Below are positions 44,637 through 54,517 of a stretch of 58,599 nt of DNA, one piece after another. Within the stretch, counting starts at the first letter, position 1. Every line of letters begins with the position of its first letter. This stretch comes from an uncultured Flavobacteriales bacterium (GTDB lineage: Bacteria; Bacteroidota; Bacteroidia; Flavobacteriales_D; Crocinitomicaceae), in the NCBI GenBank assembly GCA_905478665.1, contig CAJQJL010000009.1, positions 1 through 58,599 on the forward strand, given 5' to 3'. The position numbers were made by a program, and so were the translations under genes. The notes beneath the pieces were generated by a model. The model was not told the origin of the DNA. It searched no databases and saw only the letters and a program-made list of their open reading frames with translations.

Positions 44637-47375
44637 TTATAACTTTCTTGCTACCTCAACTTCTTCATATGCCTCGACGATATCTCCAACCTTAATGTCG
44701 TTGTATTTCTCAATATTCAAACCACACTCATAGTTGTTTTTCACTTCTTTCACATCATCTTTGAAACGTTTCAAAGAACCTAATGTTCCTGTGTGTACTA
44801 CGATTCCATCTCTAATCACACGGATTTTAGACGATCGTTTGATTAACCCATCAACAACGAAACAACCTGCAATTGTTCCAACCTTAGAGATATCAAATGT
44901 CTCTCTAATCTCAGCTGAACCAATGATTTTCTCCTCAATATCTGGAGAAAGCATTCCTTCCATTGCTGCCTTGATTTCATCAATTGCTTTATAAATCACT
45001 GAATAAAGGCGAATATCAATTTGCTCTTGTTCTGCCAATCTACGCGATCCAACTGAAGGTCGAACCTGGAATCCAAGAATAATTGCATCAGATGCCGATG
45101 CCAAGTTGACATCTGCTTCAGAAATTGCACCAACTCCTTTATGAACAATATTCACCTGAATTTCTTCCGTAGAAAGTCTTAACAAAGAATCTGAAAGTGC
45201 CTCGATAGAACCATCAACATCTCCTTTAACAATCAAGTTCAACTCCTTAAAGTCACCAATTGCCAATCGACGTCCAATTTCATCAAGTGTAATATGTTTC
45301 GTTGTACGTAATCCTTGCTCACGATACAGCTGTTCTCTTTTTGTTGCAATTGCTTTCGCTTCACGCTCATCTTCCATGACGTGGAACTTGTCTCCTGCAG
45401 ATGGCGCACCGTTAATTCCTAAAACGGAAACGGGTATCGATGGCCCTGCTTGTTTCAAGTTTACACCATGCTCATCTTGCATTGCCTTAATCTTACCCTG
45501 ATTTTTTCCTACCAGAATAAAATCACCAATATTCAAGGTTCCTGTCTCAACCAACATATTTGTGACATACCCCTTTCCGACGTCTAGCGATGATTCAATC
45601 ACTGTTCCTGTTGCCAATCGGTTTGGATTAGCCTTCAACTCAAGCAACTCTGCTTCTAGCAAGATTTTTTCTAAAAGCTCATCAATGTTTAAGTTTTTCT
45701 TTGCTGAAATCTCTTGACATTGGTACTTACCACCCCAGTCTTCAACCAGAATGTTCATCTGTGACAATTGTTCCTTAATCTTATCTGGGTTAGCACCAGG
45801 TGTGTCAATCTTATTGATCGCAAATACCATTGGCACCTCTGCCGCCTGAGCGTGAGAAATAGCCTCTTTTGTTTGTGGCATCACATCGTCATCCGCCGCA
45901 ATAATAATTACTGCAACATCCGTTACCTGTGCACCACGCGCACGCATTGCCGTAAAGGCCTCGTGACCTGGCGTATCCAAGAATGTCATTTTACGACCAT
46001 CCTTAAGCGTTACGCTGTATGCTCCAATGTGCTGTGTAATTCCACCAGCCTCACCATCGACAACGTTGGCATCTGCACTACGAATTCTATCCAGTAATGA
46101 TGTCTTACCGTGATCGACGTGACCCATTACAGTGATAATCGGTGAACGAGCAACTAAATCCTCTTCTTTGTCAACAATCTCTGGAATTGCCTCCTGAACC
46201 TCAGCACTAACGAATTCTGCTTCGTAACCAAAGTCTTCAGCAATTATTTGAATTGTCTCTGCATCCAATCGCTGATTGATTGAAGCAAAAATACCTAAAG
46301 ACATACATGCTGAAATAACTTCCGTAGAACTCACGTTCATCATTGTCGCCAATTCAGAAACAGTAACAAACTCCGTTAGTTTCAACACTTTGTCATCATA
46401 CGCAGCTAGAATTTCTTCCGCTTCTCGCTTCTGAGCGACAGTATCACGTTTAGCTCTTCTGTTTTTCGCTCCTTTTGACTTTCCTCCTTTATTTGAAAGA
46501 CGTGCAAGTGTCTCCTTAATTTCTTTTTGGATATCCTTCTCAGTAATCTCAGGCTTATCTACACGACCACCTTTCTTAAATGGCTTTCCTTTTCCTGCTT
46601 GATTTTGACCTCCTGGACTCTGACCTGGTTGTTTAGAAACATCAACCTTACGAACACGCTTACGCTTTCTTCGTTCTCCTGCACTTGATGACTTCTCCTT
46701 CTCAACAGGAAGTACCATTTTCCCAACAACGTTTGGTCCAGCAAGTTTTTTGCGCTCAACACGAATTGTTTCCGTCTCTTCCTTCTTCGGTGCAGCAGCC
46801 TTCTCTTCTTCCTTCTTTGACTCAGCCTTTTCCTCTGTCTTCGTCTCAGCAGCCCTCTCTACAGGCTTTTCCTCAACGTCTTTTTTATCCTCTTTTGACC
46901 CCGATTCAACGGCTTTTGCCTCTTCTTTTTGCTCCTGTGTTTTCTTATCTGGTCGTGTTTTGGTATTAATCGAATCTAAGTCGATTTTTCCAACTACTTG
47001 AACCTTCACACCCGATGCTTCTTTCTCTTCTTCCTTCGCCTCTGGCGCTGGAGTAGGAGTAGGAGCAGGCGTAGGCGCTGGTTCTGGAGCAGCCTCTTTT
47101 ACTGGCTCAACAGCCTCTGTTGCAGGCTCTTCTTTTTTGTCTCTTAATGAAATCGTTTCTCTTTTTTCTTGAGTAACGGTTGCCATTTTGGACTTTTCTT
47201 TCAAGTTCTGATCCGCAGCAAATTCAGTCCGCAGCAAATCATATTGCTCCGGTGTCAGCTTCGTGTTCGGGCTAGCATCAATGGATATCTCGTTGCTTTC
47301 TAGAAACTCAACAAGCGTCGACATACCTACATTCAACTCTCCGGCTGCTTTTCCTAATCTAATTGGTTTGGCCAT
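44637..47375 (-). CDS. infB: Translation initiation factor IF-2
   Basis: The 912-residue protein has a long, charged, Lys/Glu/Pro-rich N-terminus (about 1-320), a core N-domain, and a GTPase with GHVDHGKTS near 418-426 followed by DTPGHEAF and NKID. Domains for initiator tRNA binding follow. It delivers fMet-tRNA to the ribosome. It is third in the rimP-nusA-infB operon, 91 bases after nusA, with a hairpin in the gap. Confidence 0.97.
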   Translation of the reverse strand: MAKPIRLGKAAGELNVGMSTLVEFLESNEISIDASPNTKLTPEQYDLLRTEFAADQNLKEKSKMATVTQEKRETISLRDKKEEPATEAVEPVKEAAPEPAPTPAPTPTPAPEAKEEEKEASGVKVQVVGKIDLDSINTKTRPDKKTQEQKEEAKAVESGSKEDKKDVEEKPVERAAETKTEEKAESKKEEEKAAAPKKEETETIRVERKKLAGPNVVGKMVLPVEKEKSSSAGERRKRKRVRKVDVSKQPGQSPGGQNQAGKGKPFKKGGRVDKPEITEKDIQKEIKETLARLSNKGGKSKGAKNRRAKRDTVAQKREAEEILAAYDDKVLKLTEFVTVSELATMMNVSSTEVISACMSLGIFASINQRLDAETIQIIAEDFGYEAEFVSAEVQEAIPEIVDKEEDLVARSPIITVMGHVDHGKTSLLDRIRSADANVVDGEAGGITQHIGAYSVTLKDGRKMTFLDTPGHEAFTAMRARGAQVTDVAVIIIAADDDVMPQTKEAISHAQAAEVPMVFAINKIDTPGANPDKIKEQLSQMNILVEDWGGKYQCQEISAKKNLNIDELLEKILLEAELLELKANPNRLATGTVIESSLDVGKGYVTNMLVETGTLNIGDFILVGKNQGKIKAMQDEHGVNLKQAGPSIPVSVLGINGAPSAGDKFHVMEDEREAKAIATKREQLYREQGLRTTKHITLDEIGRRLAIGDFKELNLIVKGDVDGSIEALSDSLLRLSTEEIQVNIVHKGVGAISEADVNLASASDAIILGFQVRPSVGSRRLAEQEQIDIRLYSVIYKAIDEIKAAMEGMLSPDIEEKIIGSAEIRETFDISKVGTIAGCFVVDGLIKRSSKIRVIRDGIVVHTGTLGSLKRFKDDVKEVKNNYECGLNIEKYNDIKVGDIVEAYEEVEVARKL

Positions 47376-47407
47376 AAAACTATGCGTCCTTATTTACTTT
47401 AAAACAT

Positions 47408-47428
47408 CCTTTTCGTACCTCGAAAAGG
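47408..47428 (-). other. Hairpin between nusA and infB
   Basis: CCTTTTCG (47408-47415) and CGAAAAGG (47421-47428) pair perfectly around a 5-base loop. Transcribed from the minus strand, it is followed by a short TGTTTT. It could be a weak terminator, or a processing site between nusA and infB. Confidence 0.45.
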
Positions 47429-47466
47429 TCTATTTTCGGTGTCTAATATACTGTTTTGTTACCGAT

Positions 47467-48702
47467 TTACTCAAACTCAGCCTTTAGAATTTTAAAGACC
47501 TCGGCGATCGTTTCGTCTTCTAAATCTGTTCGTTTGACCAAATCTTCTAAGCCGATATCAAGAACCGATTTTGCTGTGTCACATCCTACAGCTTTTAATT
47601 CGTCCAAAATCCAGCTGTCGATTTCATCTGCAAATTCTTCCAAATCTACATCTTCGATATCTACTTCTCCTTCTCTGTATACATCTAGTTCGTATCCTGT
47701 TAAACGACCACCCAACTTAATGTTGTGACCTCCACGACCGATTGCCAAAGAAACTTGATCTGGCTTCAAGAACACCTTCGCTCTTCCTGCTTCTTCATCG
47801 ATTTCGATAGATGAAATTTTAGCAGGAGACAATGCTCTTTGAATGAATAATTGCGGATTGCTTGTGTAATTAATTACATCAATATTCTCATTTCTAAGCT
47901 CACGAACAATTCCGTGAATTCTAGATCCTTTCATTCCCACACAAGCTCCAACTGGGTCAACTCTATCATCGTAAGACTCAACAGCAACCTTTGCTCTTTC
48001 CCCTGGTTCACGAACGATACGCTTAATTGTAATCAAGCCGTCGAACACTTCAGGAACCTCCAATTCGAACAAACGCTCTAGGAATTCTGGTGCAGTACGC
48101 GACAAGATAATTACAGGTGTACTATTACGCATATCTACCTTCGCAACAACAGCTCTGATTGATTCTCCCTTCTTGAAGTAGTCTGATGGTATTTGCTCTG
48201 ACTTTGGAAGGATCAATTCATTTCCTTCATCATCCAATACCATGATTTCTTTCTTCCAAACTTGATAAACCTCTCCAGTAATGATATCGCCGATACGCTC
48301 CTTGTACATTTTGTAAAGGTGATCTTTCTCTAATTCCATAATTCTGGAAATTAGATTCTGGCGTAATGACAATACGTTTCTTCTTCCGAAATCAGCAAAG
48401 CGGAATTCTTCCGTTACTTCTTCCCCTATTTCAAAATCAGGTTCAATCTTAATCGCATCTGAATAAGCGATTTCTATATTTGGATCTTCTACCTCTCCGT
48501 CGTCAACAATTTCCTTATTTAAGAAAATCTGAACGTCTCCTTTATCAATATTTACAATTACATCAATGTGTTCATCTGTGTTGAACTTCTTCTTCAACAT
48601 TGCACGAAAAACATCCTCCAATACATGCTGCATTGTTTGCTTATCAATGTTCTTCAGTTCCTTAAACTCCGAAAACGAGTCAACTAATTCTAAATTATCC
48701 AT
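47467..48702 (-). CDS. nusA: Transcription termination/antitermination factor NusA
   Basis: The ATG at 48702 is chosen; the longest frame starts two codons earlier at TTG. The 411-residue protein has the N-terminal RNA polymerase-binding domain, an S1 domain, two KH domains (GACVGMKGSRIHGIV, then SLAIGRGGHNIKL) and a short acidic C-terminal repeat (IDSWILDELKAVGCD). It modulates pausing, termination and antitermination. It starts 6 bases after rimP. Confidence 0.96.
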   Translation of the reverse strand: MDNLELVDSFSEFKELKNIDKQTMQHVLEDVFRAMLKKKFNTDEHIDVIVNIDKGDVQIFLNKEIVDDGEVEDPNIEIAYSDAIKIEPDFEIGEEVTEEFRFADFGRRNVLSLRQNLISRIMELEKDHLYKMYKERIGDIITGEVYQVWKKEIMVLDDEGNELILPKSEQIPSDYFKKGESIRAVVAKVDMRNSTPVIILSRTAPEFLERLFELEVPEVFDGLITIKRIVREPGERAKVAVESYDDRVDPVGACVGMKGSRIHGIVRELRNENIDVINYTSNPQLFIQRALSPAKISSIEIDEEAGRAKVFLKPDQVSLAIGRGGHNIKLGGRLTGYELDVYREGEVDIEDVDLEEFADEIDSWILDELKAVGCDTAKSVLDIGLEDLVKRTDLEDETIAEVFKILKAEFE

Positions 48703-48708
48703 ATTCAA

Positions 48709-49185
48709 TTACTTAAATGAAATAACAATTTTTGTTTCCTTTATTTTGTCCATCGTCAACACATGGTCTTCAATGATGGTTTCCTTTTTCTTTCTGCCTT
48801 CAATTCGCTCCTTTCGCGATGTTTGAACGACAATTTGCTCTTCTGTTGCATCAATCATTTCACCTTCAATTGACCCTCCTTCGTGAAGCTTTACTTTCAC
48901 ATTTCGGCCAATGTTCTTCTTGTACTGTGGAAAGACTCGTAATCCTTTGTCTAACCCTGCCGAAGAAACGCTTAACTCAAAGTCATCTTTTTCACGGTCT
49001 AGGTTGTGCTCCACATTTCTTGATACACGAATGCAATCGTCTACCGAAACATTTCCTTCGTACTTATCCAACTCCACCTTAATTACGTTTGCTGGAGAGA
49101 TGTTCAACTCAACAATGAAAAGCCCGTTGTCGAGTTCTTCTATTCGTTCGTTGATCAATCCTGTAACTAATTTTTTACTAATCAT
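48709..49185 (-). CDS. rimP: Ribosome maturation factor RimP
   Basis: The 158-residue protein shows the RimP plan, with NVEHNLDREKDDFELSVSSAGLD and a C-terminal Sm-like barrel (KVKLHEGGSIEGEMIDA). It helps mature the 30S subunit. It heads the operon rimP-nusA-infB. The promoter and a terminator-like hairpin lie immediately upstream. Confidence 0.93.
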   Translation of the reverse strand: MISKKLVTGLINERIEELDNGLFIVELNISPANVIKVELDKYEGNVSVDDCIRVSRNVEHNLDREKDDFELSVSSAGLDKGLRVFPQYKKNIGRNVKVKLHEGGSIEGEMIDATEEQIVVQTSRKERIEGRKKKETIIEDHVLTMDKIKETKIVISFK

Positions 49186-49192
49186 TGGTGAT

Positions 49193-49217
49193 AAAAAGAG
49201 GGGACTTCCGTCCCCTC
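49193..49217 (-). terminator. Terminator-like hairpin in the rimP leader (possible attenuator)
   Basis: On the minus strand GAGGGGAC (49217-49210), loop GGAA (49209-49206) and GTCCCCTC (49205-49198) form a perfect 8-bp stem closed by a GNRA loop. TTTTT (49197-49193) follows, just 7 bases before the rimP ATG. The gene upstream of rimP is divergent, so nothing else needs terminating here. Confidence 0.65.
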
Positions 49218-49247
49218 ATTTGTTAGTATCTTTCGTTATGTACGATG

Positions 49248-49280
49248 CAAATATAGCTATTTCTTTTAATTCCCACCAAA
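49248..49280 (-). promoter_or_regulatory. Promoter of the rimP-nusA-infB operon
   Basis: Read on the minus strand, TTTG (49280-49277), a 21-base spacer and TATATTTG (49255-49248) match the Bacteroidota promoter. Transcription would begin near 49241, giving a leader of about 55 bases that contains the hairpin at 49193-49217. Confidence 0.6.
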
Positions 49281-49373
49281 TTCTTCGTTGAAGTATTTAA
49301 TTTCAGTATTTAGGGAAAAATAAATATCCAAGCGGGTTTTCTATTTGCCAAATAGTTTTTCGACCTTTGCCGA

Positions 49374-49940
49374 ATGCTTATTGAACTCGATGATAAAGTC
49401 GTATCGACACAAATTTTTGAACGCAAATTTGTTTGTGATCTAAACGCTTGCAAAGGTGCTTGTTGTATAGAGGGCGATGCTGGTGCCCCGTTAACAATTG
49501 AAGAGGTTTCCATTCTTGAAGAGGATCTTGAAGCAATCAAACCCTATATGCGAGAAGAAGGGATTCGGGCCGTTGAAAACCAGGGTGTTTTCTACATGGA
49601 TCAGGACAACGAACCCGTAACGACTTTAGTGAACGGTGCAGAGTGTGCTTTTGTTTATTTTGATGAAAAGGGGATCACGAAATGTTCTATCGAGCAAGCA
49701 CACATTGATGGAAAAACTGATTTTAAAAAACCAGTATCATGCCACCTTTACCCCATTCGTGTAAAAAAATTCGAACAATTCACAGCACTGAATTATAGTC
49801 AATGGGACATTTGCGCACCCGCCTGTGCTTGTGGAGAGAAGCTCGATGTACCTGTGTTCCGCTTTTTGAAGGAGCCAATTATTCGTGCGTTTGGCGAAGA
49901 CTTTTTTAAAGAGTTGGAAGCTGTACAAAAAGAACTCTAA
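49374..49940 (+). CDS. DUF3109 Cys-rich protein
   Basis: The 188-residue protein has the YkgJ-like Cys arrangement: CDLNACKGACC near residue 22, a middle Cys before SIEQAHIDGKTDFKKPVSCHLYP, and CAPACACGEK near 145. Such clusters usually bind zinc or an iron-sulfur cofactor. The family is conserved and of unknown function. It is divergent from rimP. Confidence 0.85.
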   Translation: MLIELDDKVVSTQIFERKFVCDLNACKGACCIEGDAGAPLTIEEVSILEEDLEAIKPYMREEGIRAVENQGVFYMDQDNEPVTTLVNGAECAFVYFDEKGITKCSIEQAHIDGKTDFKKPVSCHLYPIRVKKFEQFTALNYSQWDICAPACACGEKLDVPVFRFLKEPIIRAFGEDFFKELEAVQKEL

Positions 49941-50180
49941 GAAGGCTAGCGCGCCAATTCGTTTCCGCAACAACCTACAAAAGTAAAAGCCTTCTGAAAA
50001 GGCGTAGGCAATAATACCCAGAGTAGTGCTTGTACCAATTTTGGTTATTTATTATTCACGCATAACTGTTTGCCTATCGGTTGCTTGTCGAAAACACAGA
50101 AAACTGAGTGTCCTAGCCTAAATACGATTCATTTCAACAAAAATTCTCTACTTTCGCGTTCAACCATACTTATTTAGCTT

Positions 50181-51506
50181 ATGAAAACACTAATTACTGC
50201 TGCACTCATGTGTTCTGCGGCCGCCTTTGGGCAAACCGAGCAATCATCAAAACAAGGCTTTGTACGATTAAATTCGGAAATGTCCTACAAATTAATGGAG
50301 CCGAATCAAAACCTCCGAAAAGTTCTAATTCTGGCAGAAGAATTTAAAAAAGACACAACAACAAAAGCAAGCCTTACTATTGGTACTTCGCTTATCGCTT
50401 TGGCGGATTATCAAGCCTCAAATACGGATTCTAAGTTTGCCTATCTAATGCGGCATCCAACCTCGTCGAATCAGATTGGAAAAGAAGTCAGTGAATTGGT
50501 GCTTCACTCCTTTCAGCTTTCAACAACAGGAAGGGTCACAAACTGGCTTGGGGTTCATGCTGAAATCTTGTACAACCCTGAACAAAGCTTCGGAACTGGA
50601 ATCATAACGGATTTAAAGCGAAATCAACTACAGCTACGCAAAGGGTTCGTTTACTTCGGCGACTTAAATAAGTTCCCCGTATATGGTGCTATTGGAAAAA
50701 TGGATGCCCCTTTTGGACAAATGGGGTCCGTTAGTCCATTTACTAATTCAACGATATGGCATGCCTTTGGCGGACTTGGATACGGCGCACAGGCTAGTTT
50801 TAAAAAGTGGGGACTCCACGTTACTGCAATGGCGATACAAGGTGGAAGTCAGTTTAGAGGACTTAGCACTCCTGTCGGTGATTCAACAAATGTACCATCA
50901 ATCGTCAATAATTTCGTTGGAGATATCAACTATACGCTAAATGCTGGAGAAAACTTCTCCATTATGTTAGGAGGAAGTTATATGCATGGAAGCACGTATG
51001 CTCATTCGTTTCCTGTTATGCATTTTGATCCAACCAAGGATAACAACCCCGCATACACAGCTTACGGAAAAGTGGAACTCTACGACCGTATTATTGTTAA
51101 GGGCGGATATGCACAAACGTTGCAAGTATGGCCTGGAACGCACAATCCATCACCACCATTGGACATTTATGCCGCGTCCAAAGTTTCCTCGATAGATGTC
51201 GGTGGAAAATATAGTTTTAAGCAAAAGAAAAACATGGGTTATGCAATCTCTGGTGAATTTTCGAATTTCACGGCTGGCCCCAAGGGTTCGCCATGGGAGC
51301 GTCAAAATCAATACATTCTTGGCTTTTCAGCGATGTATAAAAGATCTTCCAAACTTTTCCTTGAGCTCTTTCGCACAGATGGATATGTTCCGCTTAACTT
51401 TATTAGTGGTAGTGATCCCAATGCTCCGTTCCCAGCTGGAACAACTCACAGTGAGCGAGGAGTTATCACTTATGGAATCGTTTTGGGCGCGCAGATAACG
51501 CTTTAA
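50181..51506 (+). CDS. Porin-like outer-membrane protein (possible DUF3573/LbtU type)
   Basis: The 441-residue protein has a signal peptide ending at GQ (about 17), a short helical stretch, then many alternating strands ending in an amphipathic segment (GIVLGAQITL). Elements such as LGVHAEILYNPE and VYFGDLNKFPVYGAIGKMDAPFG resemble DUF3573/LbtU siderophore porins. That match is tentative. It is a single gene, convergent with miaE. Confidence 0.65.
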   Translation: MKTLITAALMCSAAAFGQTEQSSKQGFVRLNSEMSYKLMEPNQNLRKVLILAEEFKKDTTTKASLTIGTSLIALADYQASNTDSKFAYLMRHPTSSNQIGKEVSELVLHSFQLSTTGRVTNWLGVHAEILYNPEQSFGTGIITDLKRNQLQLRKGFVYFGDLNKFPVYGAIGKMDAPFGQMGSVSPFTNSTIWHAFGGLGYGAQASFKKWGLHVTAMAIQGGSQFRGLSTPVGDSTNVPSIVNNFVGDINYTLNAGENFSIMLGGSYMHGSTYAHSFPVMHFDPTKDNNPAYTAYGKVELYDRIIVKGGYAQTLQVWPGTHNPSPPLDIYAASKVSSIDVGGKYSFKQKKNMGYAISGEFSNFTAGPKGSPWERQNQYILGFSAMYKRSSKLFLELFRTDGYVPLNFISGSDPNAPFPAGTTHSERGVITYGIVLGAQITL

Positions 51507-51545
51507 TAGCGCACAAACATTGAATGACTTTTTTACAACGGTGCA

Positions 51546-52127
51546 CTAACCATGCACCGTTTCTTCTTTCCCATAGTTTTGAATGACTTGCGTCTCATAT
51601 TCAATCCATTCTTTCCAACGATTATCAACATCCGTTTTCTCGCTGTATTTTCTGGCATATTTCAAAAACATGGTATAATGACCTGCTTCACTCACCATTA
51701 ATTCATGGTAGAATTCGGCCAGCTCTTCATCCTTTACATTTTCCGAAAGGACTTTAAACCGTTCACAGCTTCGCGCTTCAATCATTGCTGAAAACAGCAG
51801 TCGGTCAACTAATGCTTCGTTTCTGCTGCCTCCTTTCTTCATGAATTTGTACAGCTCATTTACATAGCTGTCTTTACGCTCTCTGCCCAATTGGTATCCA
51901 CGCTTTTTAATGATTTCGTGTACGCGTTCAAAGTGTTCCAACTCTTCCTTGGCCAATGCAAGCATGTCTGTTACCAATTCTTCGCGCTCGGAATTGTTTA
52001 CCACCATGTAAATCGCATTGGATGCTGCTTTTTGCTCACACCATGCATGATCGGTTAGCACTTCTGGGATGTTCGTTTCTACAAGATTTACCCATCGAGG
52101 GTCTGTGGCGAGCTTTAATCCGAGCAT
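51546..52127 (-). CDS. miaE: tRNA-(ms2io6A)-hydroxylase MiaE
   Basis: The ATG at 52127 (193 residues, MLGLKLATDPRW) matches the family start; the longer frame opens with TTG. A ferritin-like diiron site is seen in EELEHFERVH, EARSCERF and SEAGHYTMF. MiaE hydroxylates the isopentenyl group of 2-methylthio-i6A at tRNA position 37. It is divergent from a DUF1456 gene. Confidence 0.9.
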   Translation of the reverse strand: MLGLKLATDPRWVNLVETNIPEVLTDHAWCEQKAASNAIYMVVNNSEREELVTDMLALAKEELEHFERVHEIIKKRGYQLGRERKDSYVNELYKFMKKGGSRNEALVDRLLFSAMIEARSCERFKVLSENVKDEELAEFYHELMVSEAGHYTMFLKYARKYSEKTDVDNRWKEWIEYETQVIQNYGKEETVHG

Positions 52128-52148
52128 TGTTTTCTGTTTATGATAGGG

Positions 52149-52156
52149 CAAAGATA
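52149..52156 (-). promoter_or_regulatory. -7 box for miaE
   Basis: On the minus strand this reads TATCTTTG and lies 21 bases before the miaE ATG at 52127. No clear -33 element is visible. Confidence 0.38.
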
Positions 52157-52192
52157 TGGCAATTGCTTAAATTGCGCCATAAAACGAGAAAA

Positions 52193-52462
52193 ATGGCCTT
52201 GACCAATAACGACATATTAAAGAAATTAAGAGTAGCATTGAAACTACGTGATGACGATATTGTAGAAATCTGTGCTCTGGTTGATTTCAAAGTTTCGAAA
52301 GGGGAAATTGGCAACTTTTGCAGAAAAGAAGATCATCCAAAGTATGTGGAATTACAGGATCAGATTCTCCGTAACTTCCTGAATGGGCTAGTCATCTACA
52401 AGCGTGGACCACGGGAAGATAAAAGACCAAATGCAAATAAAGATATTTCAGGAAACGACTAG
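52193..52462 (+). CDS. DUF1456 (YehS-like) protein
   Basis: The ATG at 52193 gives 89 residues; the longer frame from 51956 reads through miaE antisense. The protein has a single DUF1456 repeat (NNDILKKLRVALKLRDDD, then EIGNFCRKEDHPKY). E. coli YehS has two such units. Its function is unknown. It is 59 bases upstream of the helicase gene on the same strand. Confidence 0.75.
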   Translation: MALTNNDILKKLRVALKLRDDDIVEICALVDFKVSKGEIGNFCRKEDHPKYVELQDQILRNFLNGLVIYKRGPREDKRPNANKDISGND

Positions 52463-52490
52463 GTTTTCGCTTTTCACTTCATCTTTAGCG

Positions 52491-52498
52491 TACCTTTG
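52491..52498 (+). promoter_or_regulatory. -7 box for the DEAD-box helicase gene
   Basis: TACCTTTG lies 23 bases before the TTG start at 52522. A TTTTC at 52464-52468 is a weak -33 candidate. Confidence 0.4.
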
Positions 52499-52521
52499 CG
52501 CCAATTATTAAACACTTTGTT

Positions 52522-53643
52522 TTGAAAAATTTCGAGGATTTGGGAATTAGTAGTGGCTTCATTAAAGGGCTGGCTGAACTCAACATTATTACACCGACTG
52601 ACATTCAACAGAAGGTAATTCCACTCTTGTTGGAAGATTCTGTCCATATTGTTGCACAGGCTCAAACAGGAACGGGAAAGACTGCTGCTTTTGGGTTGCC
52701 ACTTCTGGAACAGGTTGACTCAAACCTAGATAAAGTGCAAGGTTTAATCCTTTGTCCAACGCGCGAGTTGGGACAACAAGTGGCTAAGCAACTCTTTAAA
52801 TTCACAAAATATTCAGCCAAAATTTTCACGGAAGCCGTTTACGGTGGTGAACAAATTGACAAACAAATTGCTTCTCTTCAACGTCCAACGCATATTGTTG
52901 TTGCGACACCAGGAAGGTTAATTGACCTCCTAAACAGAAAAGCCGTTGACCTTAGCGCAGTTAAAACCGTTATTCTCGACGAGGCAGATGAAATGCTGAG
53001 CATGGGGTTCAAAAAAGAACTGGATGAAATCTTAGGTTTCTTACCTGAAGTCGAAAATAAGTGGCTTTTCTCAGCGACTATTCCTCCGGGAATCAAGGAA
53101 ATCGTTGATCGTCATTTATCCAAAGATGCTATTCGCGTTGAGGTTAGCAGAGACAATATAGTCAACAAGAAAATTAACCATCAATACCTCGTTTGTGAGG
53201 ACAACGAAAAGTTGTTTATGCTCATGGAGTTTTTGAAGTCCGAGCATAAAAATAGAGGTGTTATTTTTTGTAAAACAAAAGCTGCCACTCAGAAGTTGGC
53301 CAAGCAATTGATCGCTAAAAACATTGCTACAGATGCCATTCACGGAGATCTTCTTCAAAAAGAACGCGACAAAGTGATGCGCGCTTTCAAGAATAAAACC
53401 TTACAAGTTTTGGTAGCCACAGATGTTGCTGCGCGTGGTATTGACATCGAGGGGCTCTCTTATGTTGCCCATTATCAACTTCCCGAAAGTGATGAGTACT
53501 ACACACACAGAAGTGGTAGAACCGCTCGTGCTGGTAAAGAAGGTGTTTCTATGTGTTTTGTGAACACGAAAGAAGTAAAGAAACTCAGAAACTACGAACG
53601 CACCTTGGGAATCAGTTTTCGTCAGGTAAGGGAAGTTAAGTAG
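52522..53643 (+). CDS. DEAD-box ATP-dependent RNA helicase
   Basis: The 373-residue protein has the Q motif region (GLAELNIITPTDIQ), Walker A AQTGTGKT, DEAD (ILDEADEM), SAT (FSATIP) and HRSGRTARAG. It lacks the long basic tail of many family members. It would unwind RNA in ribosome assembly or decay. The start is TTG (KNFEDLG follows) with no ATG near. It overlaps the convergent J-domain gene by 8 bases. Confidence 0.93.
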   Translation: MKNFEDLGISSGFIKGLAELNIITPTDIQQKVIPLLLEDSVHIVAQAQTGTGKTAAFGLPLLEQVDSNLDKVQGLILCPTRELGQQVAKQLFKFTKYSAKIFTEAVYGGEQIDKQIASLQRPTHIVVATPGRLIDLLNRKAVDLSAVKTVILDEADEMLSMGFKKELDEILGFLPEVENKWLFSATIPPGIKEIVDRHLSKDAIRVEVSRDNIVNKKINHQYLVCEDNEKLFMLMEFLKSEHKNRGVIFCKTKAATQKLAKQLIAKNIATDAIHGDLLQKERDKVMRAFKNKTLQVLVATDVAARGIDIEGLSYVAHYQLPESDEYYTHRSGRTARAGKEGVSMCFVNTKEVKKLRNYERTLGISFRQVREVK

Positions 53644-54436
53644 TTGCCCTTTCAGATAAGTACTCGTAGGCTTCTTGAATCTTCACAAATTTTTCTTTCG
53701 CCATTTTTTGTTGTGCATCAGATGCATTTGCAAAAACATCTGGATGGTGAACTTTAGCTAAGCTTCGATACGCTTTCTTTATTTCGGCAAGTGTGCTTTT
53801 TGCAGAAACCCCCAGAATGCTGCCATAGTACTCTATTTTTGGGCGACTCTTCTTGCGGGTTGTTTCTCCTTTCTTGGTTTTTTTATTCGCGTAGTAAGAC
53901 TCGTAAATTGCGATTATTCGTTCCAAGTTTTGGCTCGAAAGCCCGAGCTTTGAATTCATCAACTGCAGAAAAGCCAACTCCTTTTTTGTGAGTGTTCCTT
54001 TGATCAGTGCAAGCCCCGTTAGGAAATAGATCACCTGTGCTTTTTCCCCCTCGTCTTTTAAGTGCATATTCAACCATACACACACGGTGTCAATCTGAAT
54101 GGGGTACTTCATCGAAAAAAGCAGGGAGTCTCCAAAATTGTAATTAGAGAACTTGAAATAACGATTAAAGTAGTTGTTTATGAACTGTGTTTTTCCCTTC
54201 GTTTTACCGTAATCGAAGAGCACTAAAATGGCACCCAAAGCCAAATACGCTTCCAGAAGATTGTCTTGATTGAATTTGATTTTGGATGGAAAAATGCCTT
54301 TACGCCAAGTTGGTCCATGGCGGGTTTTGTATGCAAAAATACCTACCCCAATCGCAATAGGCGTAAAAATAAGCAGAGCAACAACGTAGGTTGGAACACC
54401 TTCCATTGGTTGCAAATAAGCGAGGGGTATTCGCAT
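53636..54436 (-). CDS. Membrane-anchored TerB/DnaJ-domain protein (DjlA-like)
   Basis: The 266-residue protein has one N-terminal span (about 15-34) and a helical TerB-like middle (about 80-200). The C-terminal J domain (about 203-266) holds the HPD motif in KVHHPDVF. The layout matches DjlA-type co-chaperones that activate DnaK near the membrane. An alternative start is the ATG at 54406. Confidence 0.8.
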   Translation of the reverse strand: MRIPLAYLQPMEGVPTYVVALLIFTPIAIGVGIFAYKTRHGPTWRKGIFPSKIKFNQDNLLEAYLALGAILVLFDYGKTKGKTQFINNYFNRYFKFSNYNFGDSLLFSMKYPIQIDTVCVWLNMHLKDEGEKAQVIYFLTGLALIKGTLTKKELAFLQLMNSKLGLSSQNLERIIAIYESYYANKKTKKGETTRKKSRPKIEYYGSILGVSAKSTLAEIKKAYRSLAKVHHPDVFANASDAQQKMAKEKFVKIQEAYEYLSERATT

Positions 54437-54517
54437 CTTCCCAATACAATTTATATCATTAATGTACTAACAAAATACCCAATTGCGGATTAGTAACAGA
54501 AAATGTGCAGCAATGAA

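Noticed and set aside
51956-52192. N-terminal extension of the DUF1456 frame
   Set aside because: The added codons lie antisense to miaE and the DUF1456 domain begins at the ATG at 52193.
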